Shown here: positions 33,158 to 41,686 of the stretch, piece by piece
Layout of the letters: each line of letters begins with the position of its first letter
How positions within the stretch are numbered: position 1 is the stretch's first letter
Assembly: GCA_046328715.1 (NCBI GenBank)
Contig: JAXLWB010000016.1
Span: forward strand, 124,001-188,000
Length of the DNA stretch: 64,000 bases
Direction of reading: 5' to 3'
DNA from: JAXLWB01 sp046328715
GTDB taxonomy: Bacteria; Chloroflexota; Anaerolineae; Caldilineales; Caldilineaceae
Position numbers and translations under genes: made by a program
Notes under the pieces: model-generated
Databases searched by the model: none
What the model saw: only the letters and a program-made list of their open reading frames with translations
What the model was told of the DNA's origin: nothing

Positions 33158-33223
33158 TTCTTCCGGAAAGGGCCTACGCATAAGCCGGTCATTTGCTAGA
33201 GCCTTCCCGGAAGATGGCAAGGA
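33158..33223. repeat. Hairpin repeat R5, second copy
   Basis: ATCTTCTTCCGGAAAGGGC pairs with GCCTTCCCGGAAGAT (one small bulge). It lies between the YHYH gene and the converging mannonate dehydratase gene, like the copy after the UxaA-like gene, and is probably a bidirectional terminator. Confidence 0.65.
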
Positions 33224-33264
33224 CGATCGTTCATCTCGCAAAACTGGGATAGGCAGCCCGCAAT

Positions 33265-34221
33265 TTACGCCACCAGTGCTGCCAGTAACGCCTTGACGTA
33301 GCCGATCGAGTAGCCCCAACCGATGCTTTTCTCGGGCGTGTCACCGGGCAGGGAGGGGATATGGTCGGGGTTGATGCAGCCGCCGAAGCCGACCTTCTGC
33401 AACTCCTTGAGTACTTTGAACATATTGAGATCGCCGTCATCGAGCAGGGTCTCTTCGTAGGCGCCGGCAGTGGCAAGGCTGCCCCGTACATTGCGCATGT
33501 GGACCATGAAGATCTTTCCCTTGCGCCCGTAGTTGTTGATCTCATCCAGCACCAGTGAACTGCCGCCCGCTTCGGCCCGTGTGCCGATGCAGTAGATATA
33601 GCCGACTTGTGGGCTGGGATAGGCGTCGATCACACGATGGAAGCCTAGACCACCAAAGGGCGTATCAATGTTGGGCGTGTCGGATGGGTGTACTGCCAGT
33701 TTGATCTCATATTCCTCGGCAATCGGCACCAGTTGATCAAAGGCGCGGCAGAATTGCCCCCACCATTGGTCGAGCGCCGCTCTGTCGGGCGTGGGCTGCG
33801 CACTGTTGTTCAGACTTTCGCCTCGCGAACGATAGCCGCCGCGGTGGATTGATGGATAACGGGTCATCAACTGCGGAAAGACATCACCCTCGAAGCGTTG
33901 ACGGGCAAGCGGAATACGCGCTTCGCCAAAGATACGCAGCGCCTTGCAGGCATTCTCCAATTCCAGCTCGCTGCCCGCCTCATTCTGCATAAAGCGTTGG
34001 CTAAAATCGGGCAGCGTGACCCGGTTGACATCGATGCCAAAGGAACGCAGCCGTCTACGTAGCGCCCGCACGCGCTCCAGATCGGGGAATCCCTGGTCTG
34101 CCACACCAGGCATTTCCCGGTCGCCACCAAAATCAATACAGTCGGCACCCAGTGCAGCCAACTGGCGCAGATAGGTGTCGGTCAATTCGGCGTTGTGTTT
34201 GAAGACGGCGATGCGCATCAT
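33265..34221 (-). CDS. Mannonate dehydratase-like TIM-barrel enzyme
   Basis: The 318-aa product belongs to the UxuA/xylose-isomerase-like TIM barrels: FGGDREMPG at the start, GYRSRGESLNNS in the middle, LAVHPSDTPN, GTRAEAGGSSLVLDEINN and the C-terminal KIFMVHMRNVRGS and CINPDHIPSLPGD, where conserved His and Asp residues bind the metal. UxuA dehydrates D-mannonate to 2-keto-3-deoxy-gluconate in glucuronate breakdown. It is shorter than classical UxuA (about 390 aa), so it may act on a related sugar acid. AAAGGAGCACCT precedes ATG 34221. Together with the UxaA-like enzyme and the HpaI-type aldolase it would support hexuronate use. Confidence 0.85.
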   Translation of the reverse strand: MMRIAVFKHNAELTDTYLRQLAALGADCIDFGGDREMPGVADQGFPDLERVRALRRRLRSFGIDVNRVTLPDFSQRFMQNEAGSELELENACKALRIFGEARIPLARQRFEGDVFPQLMTRYPSIHRGGYRSRGESLNNSAQPTPDRAALDQWWGQFCRAFDQLVPIAEEYEIKLAVHPSDTPNIDTPFGGLGFHRVIDAYPSPQVGYIYCIGTRAEAGGSSLVLDEINNYGRKGKIFMVHMRNVRGSLATAGAYEETLLDDGDLNMFKVLKELQKVGFGGCINPDHIPSLPGDTPEKSIGWGYSIGYVKALLAALVA

Positions 34222-34350
34222 AGGTGCTCCTTTGGGAATGGTGAGTTATGAATTTCAAATTGCGAATTGCGAGTTAGGAAACAGGTGGAAGGGTATGATG
34301 CTATTGTAGCGGATTTGGTTGGTTTGGTCATGTTCAGAGGAGGGCGGAGC

Positions 34351-34383
34351 TTCAGAACCCTACCCAAAGGGTAGGGTTCTGAA
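34351..34383. repeat. Perfect 33-bp palindrome
   Basis: TTCAGAACCCTACCC, AAA, GGGTAGGGTTCTGAA: 15-bp perfect arms. It lies in the 330-base gap between two divergent genes. No second copy was seen in the window. Apart from it, nothing clear was found in this gap. Confidence 0.6.
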
Positions 34384-34553
34384 TGGCACATTTTGCCACG
34401 ACGTTGATATACTCTCGGTCGCTACTCGTCTTACTTGAAATACCTATGACACCGTTGATTGTGATAAACTTTTCACATTCCACTCCCAAGCTAGATTACA
34501 CCGTCAATGTACTTGTATGAGTGAAATACAAGAAATTCATCTGGAGTCGTCCA

Positions 34554-35189
34554 ATGCTCAACTTACCCCATTACCGTGTCTTTCTCATCGCTGCCCTACT
34601 GCTGCTGCTGACGCCGGGTCCATCGGTACTTTACATCGTTGCACGCAGCATGGATCAAGGTCGGCTAGCAGGGTTTGTCTCTGTGCTCGGCATCGAGATC
34701 GGCAACTTCGTGCATGTTCTGGCCGCCACGCTGGGTCTGTCGGCAATTCTGGTATCCTCTGCCCTCGCCTTTTCGATCATCAAATACTTGGGGGCTGCCT
34801 ATCTGATCTATCTGGGGATACGTCGCCTGTTGACACAATCAAAAACGCAGCAACCGGAAGTCTTCCAACGGCAGAAGTTGCGCCATATTTTCCGACAAGG
34901 AATCGTAGTGGCGGTGCTTAATCCCAAGACCGCCCTCTTCTTTTTCGCCTTTTTACCACAATTTGTCGATGCCAGCCAGGGCGCGGTTGCGCTGCAACTG
35001 TTCACCCTCGGCTGTCTCTTCATCCTGATGGGAGTCGTCACGGATGGGTCATATGCCTTCCTGGCGAGCGGCGCTGCTCATTGGTTAAAAGGCAATCGCA
35101 CCTTTCTCCAAGCAGATCGCTATGTGGTCGGCAGCGTCTACATCGGCCTGGGGCTAACTGCTGCCTTTGCAGATGTCCGCACCAAGTAA
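34554..35189 (+). CDS. LysE/RhtB-family amino acid exporter
   Basis: The 211-aa product has the LysE family signature: RVFLIAALLLLLTPGPSVLY, ...GRLAGFVSVLGIEIGNFVHV, IIKYLGAAYLIYLGIRRLL and the centre GIVVAVLNPKTALFFFAFLP, in a six-helix arrangement. These permeases export amino acids or homoserine-like compounds using the proton gradient. ATG at 34554 is chosen because GGAG stands 8 bases upstream; an earlier in-frame GTG (34521) would add eleven residues with no hydrophobic character. It is 14 bases before the HAD gene, with which it probably forms an operon. Confidence 0.92.
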   Translation: MLNLPHYRVFLIAALLLLLTPGPSVLYIVARSMDQGRLAGFVSVLGIEIGNFVHVLAATLGLSAILVSSALAFSIIKYLGAAYLIYLGIRRLLTQSKTQQPEVFQRQKLRHIFRQGIVVAVLNPKTALFFFAFLPQFVDASQGAVALQLFTLGCLFILMGVVTDGSYAFLASGAAHWLKGNRTFLQADRYVVGSVYIGLGLTAAFADVRTK

Positions 35190-35203
35190 AGCGAAAGGGT
35201 AAA

Positions 35204-35800
35204 ATGACCAACATCCAAGCAATCTGTTTCGACGCCGACGGTGTAGTGGTTTCTCCCCAGATGCAATTTGCAAAACATTTAGCGGAGCATCACGCCATTC
35301 TCCCAGAGATGACGCGCCCCTTCTTTCGTGGCATCTTCAGCGAGTGTATGATGGGCAAGGCAGCGTTGAGTGAAGTGCTGCTGGACTACTTGCAGGATTG
35401 GAAGTGGCAGGGCACTGTCGATGAATTTATCGCAGCCTGGTTGCACTATGACGATGTGATCGATACGCGACTTATCCATCACATTCAACAACTGCATCAA
35501 GCAGGTATGATCTGCTGCCTGGCCACCAATCAGGAACGCAATCGGGCCGAATATATGAAGAGCAAGATGGATTTCCAGAAGTGCTTTGACCATCTGTTCT
35601 TTTCTTGCGAAGTGGGCTCCCTGAAGCCCGACCCGTCCTACTTTGCACACATTGAAACGGTGCTCAAGTTGGAAAAGGAATCCCTTCTGTTTTGGGATGA
35701 TGCTGAAACCAACGTCAAGGCGGCGCAAGCCAGAGGTTGGAAGGCCGAACTTTACACTGACTTTGAAACGTTTGAGAGAATCATGGAGGAGTACAGATAA
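35204..35800 (+). CDS. HAD-superfamily hydrolase
   Basis: The 198-aa product MTNIQAICFDADGVVVSPQM has motif I DADGVV with the nucleophile Asp, motif II CLATNQ, motif III SLKPDPSYF with Lys, and motif IV LFWDDAETNVKAA, the complete HAD phosphatase set, with a four-helix cap between. It resembles small phosphoglycolate/beta-phosphoglucomutase-like hydrolases; the substrate is not known. It follows LysE by 14 bases and precedes a GNAT gene by 8 bases, so the three are likely cotranscribed. Confidence 0.92.
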   Translation: MTNIQAICFDADGVVVSPQMQFAKHLAEHHAILPEMTRPFFRGIFSECMMGKAALSEVLLDYLQDWKWQGTVDEFIAAWLHYDDVIDTRLIHHIQQLHQAGMICCLATNQERNRAEYMKSKMDFQKCFDHLFFSCEVGSLKPDPSYFAHIETVLKLEKESLLFWDDAETNVKAAQARGWKAELYTDFETFERIMEEYR

Positions 35801-35808
35801 CAGTCCTC

Positions 35809-36393
35809 ATGAACCCGCTATTGCTCGATCTGCCAAATCAATTGACGACACAACGGCTCGTGCTGCGCAGCTATCAACCAGGGGATGGCGCAGCCTATTT
35901 TAAAACCGTGCGTGACAATCGTAGCCATCTCTATGAATTTATGCCACCCGAATGGCTCGCCTGGCAGAGTGAAACGGACGCCGAACTCTGGATCCGCTAC
36001 TTACTGGCGGAATGGCAGATGCGCCGCCTCTTCCTTTTGGGGATGTGGGAGCGGGAAACGGGCGCTTATGTGGGGGAAACTTATCTTGCTAATGCCGATT
36101 GGCAGGTGCCCTGTATCGAATTGGGCTATTTTCTGGCAGCAGCCTACACAGGCAAAGGTTATGCGACCGAAGCAGCACAGGCCGTCATTAGTTTTGCCTT
36201 TGAGCAGTTGCAAGTGGTTCGAGTCGAACTCCAATGCGCCGCCGACAATTATGCCAGCCAGAAAGTGGCGGAGCGCTGCGGCTTTCAGTTGGAAGGTCGT
36301 CTGCGCCAACGAGGGCACAAGAAAGACGGGACAACAGTGGATCGTTTGTGGTATGGGTTGCTGCGAGCAGAGTGGCAAGCAGCTTTCTTATGA
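35809..36393 (+). CDS. RimJ/RimL-type GNAT acetyltransferase
   Basis: The 194-aa product matches ribosomal-protein N-terminal acetyltransferase relatives: LTTQRLVLRSYQPGDGAAYF, then IELGYFLAAAYTGKGYATEA with the acetyl-CoA loop (GKGYAT), RVELQCAADNYASQKVAERC and a final GFQLEGRLRQ. Many such proteins acetylate small molecules or antibiotics rather than ribosomes. The start lies 8 bases after the HAD gene stop; the end of that gene provides GGAGTAC as a possible ribosome site. Confidence 0.92.
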   Translation: MNPLLLDLPNQLTTQRLVLRSYQPGDGAAYFKTVRDNRSHLYEFMPPEWLAWQSETDAELWIRYLLAEWQMRRLFLLGMWERETGAYVGETYLANADWQVPCIELGYFLAAAYTGKGYATEAAQAVISFAFEQLQVVRVELQCAADNYASQKVAERCGFQLEGRLRQRGHKKDGTTVDRLWYGLLRAEWQAAFL

Positions 36394-36522
36394 CGCTTAT
36401 ACCTACTGGAGTGCAGAGCATAGTGATATTGAAGTCGTACGTGGGCGTCGCTAACCAAGTGTCCGGGTTTTGCGTTGTCATTCGTCATCTATACAGAGAC
36501 GGAATGACGTCTTGAATTCGCA

Positions 36523-36546
36523 CCGCCAAATCGATTCGGTGTCACA
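36523..36546 (+). promoter_or_regulatory. Conserved leader motif upstream of YCII gene
   Basis: CCGCCAAATCGATTCGGTG then TCACATAAAAGGAG. The CCGCCAAA and GTCACA(N)AAAAGGAG blocks match the leaders of the YCII genes at 6521 and 6083, with a 10- instead of 13-base gap. It lies 17 bases before the start codon. Confidence 0.45.
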
Positions 36547-36562
36547 TAAAAGGAGATTACGA

Positions 36563-36913
36563 ATGGCAAAGTTCATGTTTCTGTTGCGAAGCACTCCAGG
36601 TGCGCAACAGCCCCGCTCGGCTGAACAGATGGAACAGTCGATGAAGAAGTATATGGCCTGGAAAGAACGATTGGAACAGGGTGGTCATCTCATCGACTTT
36701 GGCGCGCCCTTAGCCGGATCGGGCAAAGTGCTGGGTGAGCAGGGTAAGGTTGTCAGTGATGGCCCCTATGTGGAGGTAAAAGATTTCATTCAGGGCTACA
36801 TGTTCATCGAAGCCGAAGATTTGGAGCAAGCGGCAGCCCTGGCAGCCGAGGGTCCCATTCTGGAAGGGGGCGGCACACTCGAAATCCGACCCGTAGTATC
36901 GATGCGAGGATAG
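36563..36913 (+). CDS. YCII-related (DGPF) domain protein
   Basis: The 116-aa product MAKFMFLLRSTPGAQQPRSA, YMAWKERLEQGGHLIDFGAP, DGPYVEVKDFIQGYMFIEAE, and AAEGPILEGGGTLEIRPV is a typical DGPF/YCII protein of the kind co-encoded with ECF42-like sigma factors. ATG at 36563 follows AAAGGAGATTACG. It is 13 bases upstream of the sigma gene and almost certainly cotranscribed with it; this intact pair contrasts with the decayed group at 3.5-6.5 kb. Biochemical function is unknown. Confidence 0.92.
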   Translation: MAKFMFLLRSTPGAQQPRSAEQMEQSMKKYMAWKERLEQGGHLIDFGAPLAGSGKVLGEQGKVVSDGPYVEVKDFIQGYMFIEAEDLEQAAALAAEGPILEGGGTLEIRPVVSMRG

Positions 36914-36926
36914 TCCATAGCGGATC

Positions 36927-38234
36927 ATGACGCAGCAGCCAACGCCGCTTCTCGTCGATCATCTTTTCCGACAGGAAGCCGGAAAGATGATCGCTTATTT
37001 AACCCGGATCTTCGGGTTCGACCAGCTTGAATTGGCTGAGGATGTGGTACAGGACACGCTCTCACGTGCCTTGGAATTGTGGCCCAGTCAGGGCGTGCCT
37101 GACAATCCTTCAGCCTGGCTCATGCGCGTTGCTCGCAACCGCGCCATCGACCTGGTGAGGCGTGAGAAAAAGTTTCAACATTTGGTGCCTGAATTGCTGC
37201 ATCGGTTGCGGGTAGATGAAGCCGCAGTTGAGGCGTCTGCCACCTTTACCAAGGAGATTCAGGATGACCAGTTGCGCATGATGTTTGCCTGCTGTCATCC
37301 CGATCTTTCCTTGCCGGCTCAGGTGACGCTGATTTTGAAGACGCTCTGCGGTTTCAGCGTCTTTGAGATTGCCCACACGCTCTTTACCAGCGAAGATGCG
37401 GTCGAAAAGCGCCTTGTGCGGGCGCGAAAATTCTTCCGTCAACTCGGCAGCTATGTAGAGATTACACAATCGGCGGAGATTCCGGCGCGGCTGGAGACAA
37501 TCTACCGCGCCATTTATTTGCTCTTCAACGAAGGCTATCATGGCAGCCAGGCAAAGGAAACGGTGCGTGAGGAGCTCTGTTTCGAAGCGATCCGCCTGAC
37601 TGTGCTGCTCAGCGAACATCCCGCAGGTGCAAGGCCGCAAACCTATGCCTTATTGGCACTCTTCTGTTTCCATGCAGCACGCCTTTCCACTCGCATCAAT
37701 GATGAAAGTGAACTGATCCAACTGAAAGCACAGGATCGCAGCCGCTGGGATCCGGCACTGCTGGCGGAAGGCTTTCATTTCCTCGAACAGGCGGCAGAAG
37801 GCAATGAGCTGAGCGAGTATCACCTGGAAGCAGGGATCGCCGCCTTACACTGTGCCGCACCTACCTACGCCCAGACCGACTGGCACAAAATTCTCGAACT
37901 CTACACCCTGCTTTATCGACTCAAACTGTCACCTATCATTGCACTGAATCGAGCGATTGCTTTGGGCAATGCCTTGGGGGCCGAGGCAGGGCTCACTGAA
38001 CTGAAGCAGATTCCCAATCGTGACAAACTCAAAGAGTATCCGTTCTATCCGGCGGCTTGTGGAGAATTTCACCTTCGTGCAGGCGAGCCAACAGAGGCGC
38101 TCAAATACTTTGCTATCGCAAGACAGTTAGCACGCAGCAGCACTGAATCCGAGTTTTTTGAACGGAAGTGTCGGGAATGCAGAGGTCTATCGCAAACGTC
38201 TAGCGAAGCTTTGCCTCAAACCGACAAGTTGTAA
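36927..38234 (+). CDS. ECF sigma factor with long C-terminal extension (ECF42-like)
   Basis: The 435-aa product has sigma region 2 (ELAEDVVQDTLSRALELWPS, NPSAWLMRVARNRAIDLVRR), region 4 (GFSVFEIAHTLFTSEDAVEK then RLVRARKFFRQL), and a 200-residue extension containing LLFNEGYHGSQAKETVREEL, DRSRWDPALLAEG and AGIAALHCAAPTYAQTDWHK. This is the layout of ECF42 sigma factors, whose extension is needed for activity and which need no separate anti-sigma factor. The YCII gene upstream is the usual partner. The TAA stop codon at 38232 lies inside an R4 hairpin repeat. Confidence 0.93.
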   Translation: MTQQPTPLLVDHLFRQEAGKMIAYLTRIFGFDQLELAEDVVQDTLSRALELWPSQGVPDNPSAWLMRVARNRAIDLVRREKKFQHLVPELLHRLRVDEAAVEASATFTKEIQDDQLRMMFACCHPDLSLPAQVTLILKTLCGFSVFEIAHTLFTSEDAVEKRLVRARKFFRQLGSYVEITQSAEIPARLETIYRAIYLLFNEGYHGSQAKETVREELCFEAIRLTVLLSEHPAGARPQTYALLALFCFHAARLSTRINDESELIQLKAQDRSRWDPALLAEGFHFLEQAAEGNELSEYHLEAGIAALHCAAPTYAQTDWHKILELYTLLYRLKLSPIIALNRAIALGNALGAEAGLTELKQIPNRDKLKEYPFYPAACGEFHLRAGEPTEALKYFAIARQLARSSTESEFFERKCRECRGLSQTSSEALPQTDKL

Positions 38235-38298
38235 CTCGGATGGAAAGGAACTCGGATCTTTTTTCCCAAATTTGTGTTCTTTTCCATCCGAGTTACAA
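38229..38298. repeat. Hairpin repeat R4 overlapping sigma gene stop
   Basis: TTGTAACTCGGATGGAAAGG pairs with CTTTTCCATCCGAGTTACAA. The stop codon of the sigma gene is the TAA at the beginning of the left arm. A second copy lies at 57146-57214. Confidence 0.75.
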
Positions 38299-38422
38299 AA
38301 CTTACTCGGGCTGCAACAATTTTTCGCACTCAAATCGTTCAGTAAGAGCGCCGATCCCTCAAATTCCAATCTTCAAATCAAAATACACTCAGGTGGGTGC
38401 CACATTCTGATATAATGCCAGC

Positions 38423-38977
38423 ATGACATCTCATCTAGCAGACAACCAAGTTATCTTTCTCAATGGACCATCAAGCAGTGGTAAGTCGTCACTTGCCCTG
38501 GCGTTGCAACTTCATTTGGAGAAACCTTATCTTTATGTGGCAGAGGATATGTTCTTTGAGATGTTGCCCAAACGCGAGTTCCCTCAAGATGATTATTTAC
38601 GCTATGGGTGGCGCTTGTATAACGGATTCACTCGCTCGATTCGCACGCTGATTGATTGTCATAACCGAGTGATTGTTGACACAGTGGCCTGGAATCCAGG
38701 AAGTTTGAGTGGGTTTGTCGAGGCACTTTGGGATCGATCCGTTTTTGCGGTCGGCCTTCACTGCCCACTTACCGTGTTGGAGGCACGAGAACAAGCGCGC
38801 AACAATCGTTCGGTCGGTCTGGCGCGCCAACAATTCGATCTGGTGCATAAAGATGCGCTGTACGACTTGGAGATCGACACCTCCAACATGAGCAGTGACG
38901 CATGCGCTGAAAAAATCATTCAGGCGATGCAGACAGCCCCGATTCCACATGCATTTGCGCATATGAAACAGCAATAG
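38423..38977 (+). CDS. Chloramphenicol phosphotransferase-like kinase
   Basis: The 184-aa product VIFLNGPSSSGKSSLALALQ has the P-loop GPSSSGKSS, then LYVAEDMFFEMLP (Asp near the acceptor), VDTVAWNPGS and VGLHCPLTVLEAREQARNNR with Arg residues contacting phosphate, all as in the chloramphenicol 3-O-phosphotransferase family. Members phosphorylate chloramphenicol or other small hydroxylated compounds. It is one base upstream of an aminoglycoside-phosphotransferase-type gene, so the two kinases are translated from one mRNA. Chloramphenicol itself is not proven as substrate. Confidence 0.9.
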   Translation: MTSHLADNQVIFLNGPSSSGKSSLALALQLHLEKPYLYVAEDMFFEMLPKREFPQDDYLRYGWRLYNGFTRSIRTLIDCHNRVIVDTVAWNPGSLSGFVEALWDRSVFAVGLHCPLTVLEAREQARNNRSVGLARQQFDLVHKDALYDLEIDTSNMSSDACAEKIIQAMQTAPIPHAFAHMKQQ

Positions 38978-38978
38978 G

Positions 38979-39893
38979 ATGGCCTCAATCTCACACACTG
39001 AAAGCACAACCCAAACCCCGATGCACGCCGGCGAACTCCACATCGACGCCGCGCTCGTCAAACATCTGTTGAGCGAGCAGTTTCCCGATCTGGCAGAGCT
39101 CCCGCTCGCCATTATTCGTTCGACAGGTACTGTCAATGCAGTCTTTCGGCTGGGCGACGACCTGTGTGTGCGCTTACCGAGGGTAGCGGATTGGGCGGAT
39201 AGTATCGAAAAGGAATGGCGCTGGCTGCCCAAACTTGCTCCCTATCTTTCGCTGAGAATCCCCAAGCCGCTGGCACATGGAACGCCAACGGGTATCTATT
39301 CCTACCCTTGGGCCATCTATGATTGGATCGAGGGTATGCCTTATCAAGAGGAACTGGTGCATGATGAAGCAGAGGCGGCGCGCGATCTGGCAAAGTTCAT
39401 TTTAGAGCTACGCAGGGTCGACATGACCGGTGCGCCCCGTGGTGGTCGTCGACCGTTACGAGAACTAGATGAGGTTACACGGGCAGCGATTGCAGCGTCG
39501 CACAACGTGCTCGACGTTGACGCCGTGACCGCGGTCTGGGAGCAATCACTTGCGGCAGCGCCTTGGGATGGCCAGCCGGTCTGGATCCATGCCGATTTAT
39601 TGCGTTCCAATCTACTGCTGAAGGAGGGCCACCTCTACGCAGTGATTGACTTTGGCAGTGTGGGCATCGGCGACCCGGCCATGGATGTTGTACCCGCCTG
39701 GAGTGTTTTCAACCAAGTTGGCCGCATGGTCTTTCGCCAGGCATTGCAGGTGGATGACGAGACCTGGGCACGAGCGTACGGCTATGCGCTGCATCAGGCG
39801 TTGCTAATTATGCCTTACTATCCCGAAACCAACCCAGAATTTGTCACAATGGCCAAACGTACGATTGGTGAAGTCTTGGCGGATCAGGGTTAA
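38979..39893 (+). CDS. Aminoglycoside phosphotransferase (APH) family protein
   Basis: The 304-aa product has the APH/choline-kinase-like features: FRLGDDLCVRLPRVADWADS (phosphate anchor and Lys-like region), LAHGTPTGIYSYPWAIYDWI, the catalytic WIHADLLRSNLLL (HxDxxxxN) and VIDFGSVGIGDPAMD (DFG-like metal site). All ATP-binding and catalytic elements are retained. Substrate could be an aminoglycoside, macrolide or other hydroxyl compound. The start codon is one base after the stop of the CPT-like gene, indicating translational coupling. Confidence 0.92.
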   Translation: MASISHTESTTQTPMHAGELHIDAALVKHLLSEQFPDLAELPLAIIRSTGTVNAVFRLGDDLCVRLPRVADWADSIEKEWRWLPKLAPYLSLRIPKPLAHGTPTGIYSYPWAIYDWIEGMPYQEELVHDEAEAARDLAKFILELRRVDMTGAPRGGRRPLRELDEVTRAAIAASHNVLDVDAVTAVWEQSLAAAPWDGQPVWIHADLLRSNLLLKEGHLYAVIDFGSVGIGDPAMDVVPAWSVFNQVGRMVFRQALQVDDETWARAYGYALHQALLIMPYYPETNPEFVTMAKRTIGEVLADQG

Positions 39894-39946
39894 ATAAAAA
39901 GGTCTAATTGTTGTACATGGATTAATAAAATTTTCCTGGAGGAAAA

Positions 39947-40306
39947 ATGAACGAAGCCATCCGAAAAGCATTGCAAGCAGACGAACTGGTCGACATCACG
40001 GTCACGGGTCGCAAGACGGGGCAGCCACGCAAATTTGAGATTATGCTGCACCGAGATGCGGGTAGATATTACATTGCCGGGCAGCCTCAGCCGAAAAGCT
40101 GGTATGCTAACATGCTGGCCACTCCAGAGATCACGCTGCATCTGAAGCAGAGTGCCCAAGCCGATCTGCCAGCCACGGCCCACGCTGTTCTGGATCCAGC
40201 CGAACGACGGCGTCTATTTGAATTGTTCCTCGGCAATTCGCAGATGATGACCGATCTGGAAGATTGGGTACAGCGTGCCAAGCTGATCGAAATCAAGCTC
40301 AACTAG
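39947..40306 (+). CDS. DUF385/Ddn-like nitroreductase-family protein
   Basis: The 119-aa product has the deazaflavin-dependent nitroreductase fold: ITVTGRKTGQPRKFEIML, YYIAGQPQPKSWYANMLATP (the G-x-P..K-SWYANM motif of the F420-binding site) and EITLHLKQSAQADLP. Ddn-type proteins use reduced F420 to activate or inactivate nitro compounds; others bind FMN. GGAGGAAAA precedes the ATG. It is 53 bases after the APH-like gene, in the same direction, and may be part of the same detoxification unit. Confidence 0.9.
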   Translation: MNEAIRKALQADELVDITVTGRKTGQPRKFEIMLHRDAGRYYIAGQPQPKSWYANMLATPEITLHLKQSAQADLPATAHAVLDPAERRRLFELFLGNSQMMTDLEDWVQRAKLIEIKLN

Positions 40307-40386
40307 CCAATGGCACCGTCAGTTGCGAATCAGTAGGACAGTGAATCAGTAGGAGTGTCCACTGTTTCACCGGCTACTGTCCCACC

Positions 40387-41556
40387 CTAAAACGAACGCG
40401 GCAGCCCCAGCACATGCTCAGCCAGATAGGAGAGAATCAGGTTGGTCGAGATCGGTGCGACTTGAAAGAGCCGTGTCTCGCGGAATTTGCGTTCGATATC
40501 GTATTCGGCAGCAAATCCGTAGCCGCCGTGAGTTTGCAGGCACATGTTGGCCGCCTGCCAGGAGGCATCCGCCGCTAGCAGTTTGGCCATGTTGGCTTCG
40601 GCACCACAAGGCTGACCAGCATCAAAGAGTTGGGCCGCTTCGTAACGCATTAAATCGGCAGCCCGTATTTGGGCATAAGACTGAGCAATCGGGAACTGTA
40701 CGCCTTGATTCTGGCCGATCGGGCGGTCGAAGACGACGCGCTCTTTGGCATAGTAGCGAGCCTTGTCAATAAACCAGTAGCCGTCGCCAATGCACTCCGC
40801 AGCGATCAGAATCCGTTCGGCGTTCATGCCGTCGAGTATATATTTGAAGCCTTGTCCCTCTTGGCCGATCAGGTTTTCGGCGGGCACCTCGAAGTTATCG
40901 AAGAAGAGCTCATTTGTCTCGTGGTTGACCATGTTGCGGATCGGACGCACCGTTAGCCCTTTGCCTGCATTCTGGCGCAAATCGACCAGGAAGACGGAGA
41001 GTCCTTCGGTCTTTTTCTTAACTTGGGGCAGCGGTGTCGTACGCGCCAAAAGCAACATCAGATCGGTATGTTGGACGCGCGAGATCCAAACTTTCTGACC
41101 ATTGACCACGTAGCGATCGCCCTGCTTCTCGGCGAAGGTGCGGGTCTTGGTGGTATCGGTGCCAGTGGTGGGTTCGGTGACGGCGAACGACTGTAGCCGC
41201 AACTGTCCCGACGCAATCTGGGGCAGATACTTGCGTTTCTGCTCCGGCGAGCCGTGGCGCAACAAAGTGCCCATGATATACATTTGGGCATGGCAGGCAC
41301 CAGAGTTGGCCCCGGAGCGATTGATCTCTTCCAGAATCACCGAAGCCTCAACCAGGTTGGCACCGCCGCCACCATATTCTTCGGGGATCAGCGCCGCCAG
41401 CCAGCCGGATTTGGTGAGGGTTTCAATAAATGCCTCAGGATAGCCGGAAACTTCCTCGATTTTCTGCCAGTAGGCGCTATCAAAGGCACTACACATATCG
41501 CGCACCGCCTTGCGAATATCGGCATGTTGCTGGGCGCGTGGGTTAATCTCTGTCAT
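40387..41556 (-). CDS. Acyl-CoA dehydrogenase family protein
   Basis: The 389-aa product has the acyl-CoA dehydrogenase core: LIPEEYGGGGANLVEASVIL, LQSFAVTEPTTGTDTTKTRT, YVVNGQKVWISRVQHTDLML, and the C-terminal TDGGYGFAAEYDIERKFRET-like segment (LQTHGGYGFAAEYDIERK). The catalytic-base motif normally reads YEGTSEI near the C-terminus; here it reads LFQVAPISTNLILSYLAEHV, with no Glu at that place, as in a known subgroup ending VLGLPRSF. It may use another base, or a different reaction. It precedes the MmgE gene's direction, separated by an R1 repeat. Confidence 0.88.
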   Translation of the reverse strand: MTEINPRAQQHADIRKAVRDMCSAFDSAYWQKIEEVSGYPEAFIETLTKSGWLAALIPEEYGGGGANLVEASVILEEINRSGANSGACHAQMYIMGTLLRHGSPEQKRKYLPQIASGQLRLQSFAVTEPTTGTDTTKTRTFAEKQGDRYVVNGQKVWISRVQHTDLMLLLARTTPLPQVKKKTEGLSVFLVDLRQNAGKGLTVRPIRNMVNHETNELFFDNFEVPAENLIGQEGQGFKYILDGMNAERILIAAECIGDGYWFIDKARYYAKERVVFDRPIGQNQGVQFPIAQSYAQIRAADLMRYEAAQLFDAGQPCGAEANMAKLLAADASWQAANMCLQTHGGYGFAAEYDIERKFRETRLFQVAPISTNLILSYLAEHVLGLPRSF

Positions 41557-41601
41557 CTCTTACAAATCCTTACTTGCAATCAAGTACAATGAAAAGGGGT
41601 C

Positions 41602-41686
41602 GCTACGCAGATAACGGGATGAGACGGATTTTTCTGGAATTCATCCGTGTTCATCCCGGCCATTTCCGCTTGATCCGTGTACCGAT
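41602..41686. repeat. Palindromic repeat R1 touching MmgE/PrpD stop codon
   Basis: Arms GCTACGCAGATAACGGGAT and TGATCCGTGTACCGATC belong to R1, with inner pairing GACGGATTTTTCTGGAATTC. The TGA stop of the MmgE/PrpD gene (41686-41688) lies at its right edge. Confidence 0.6.
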
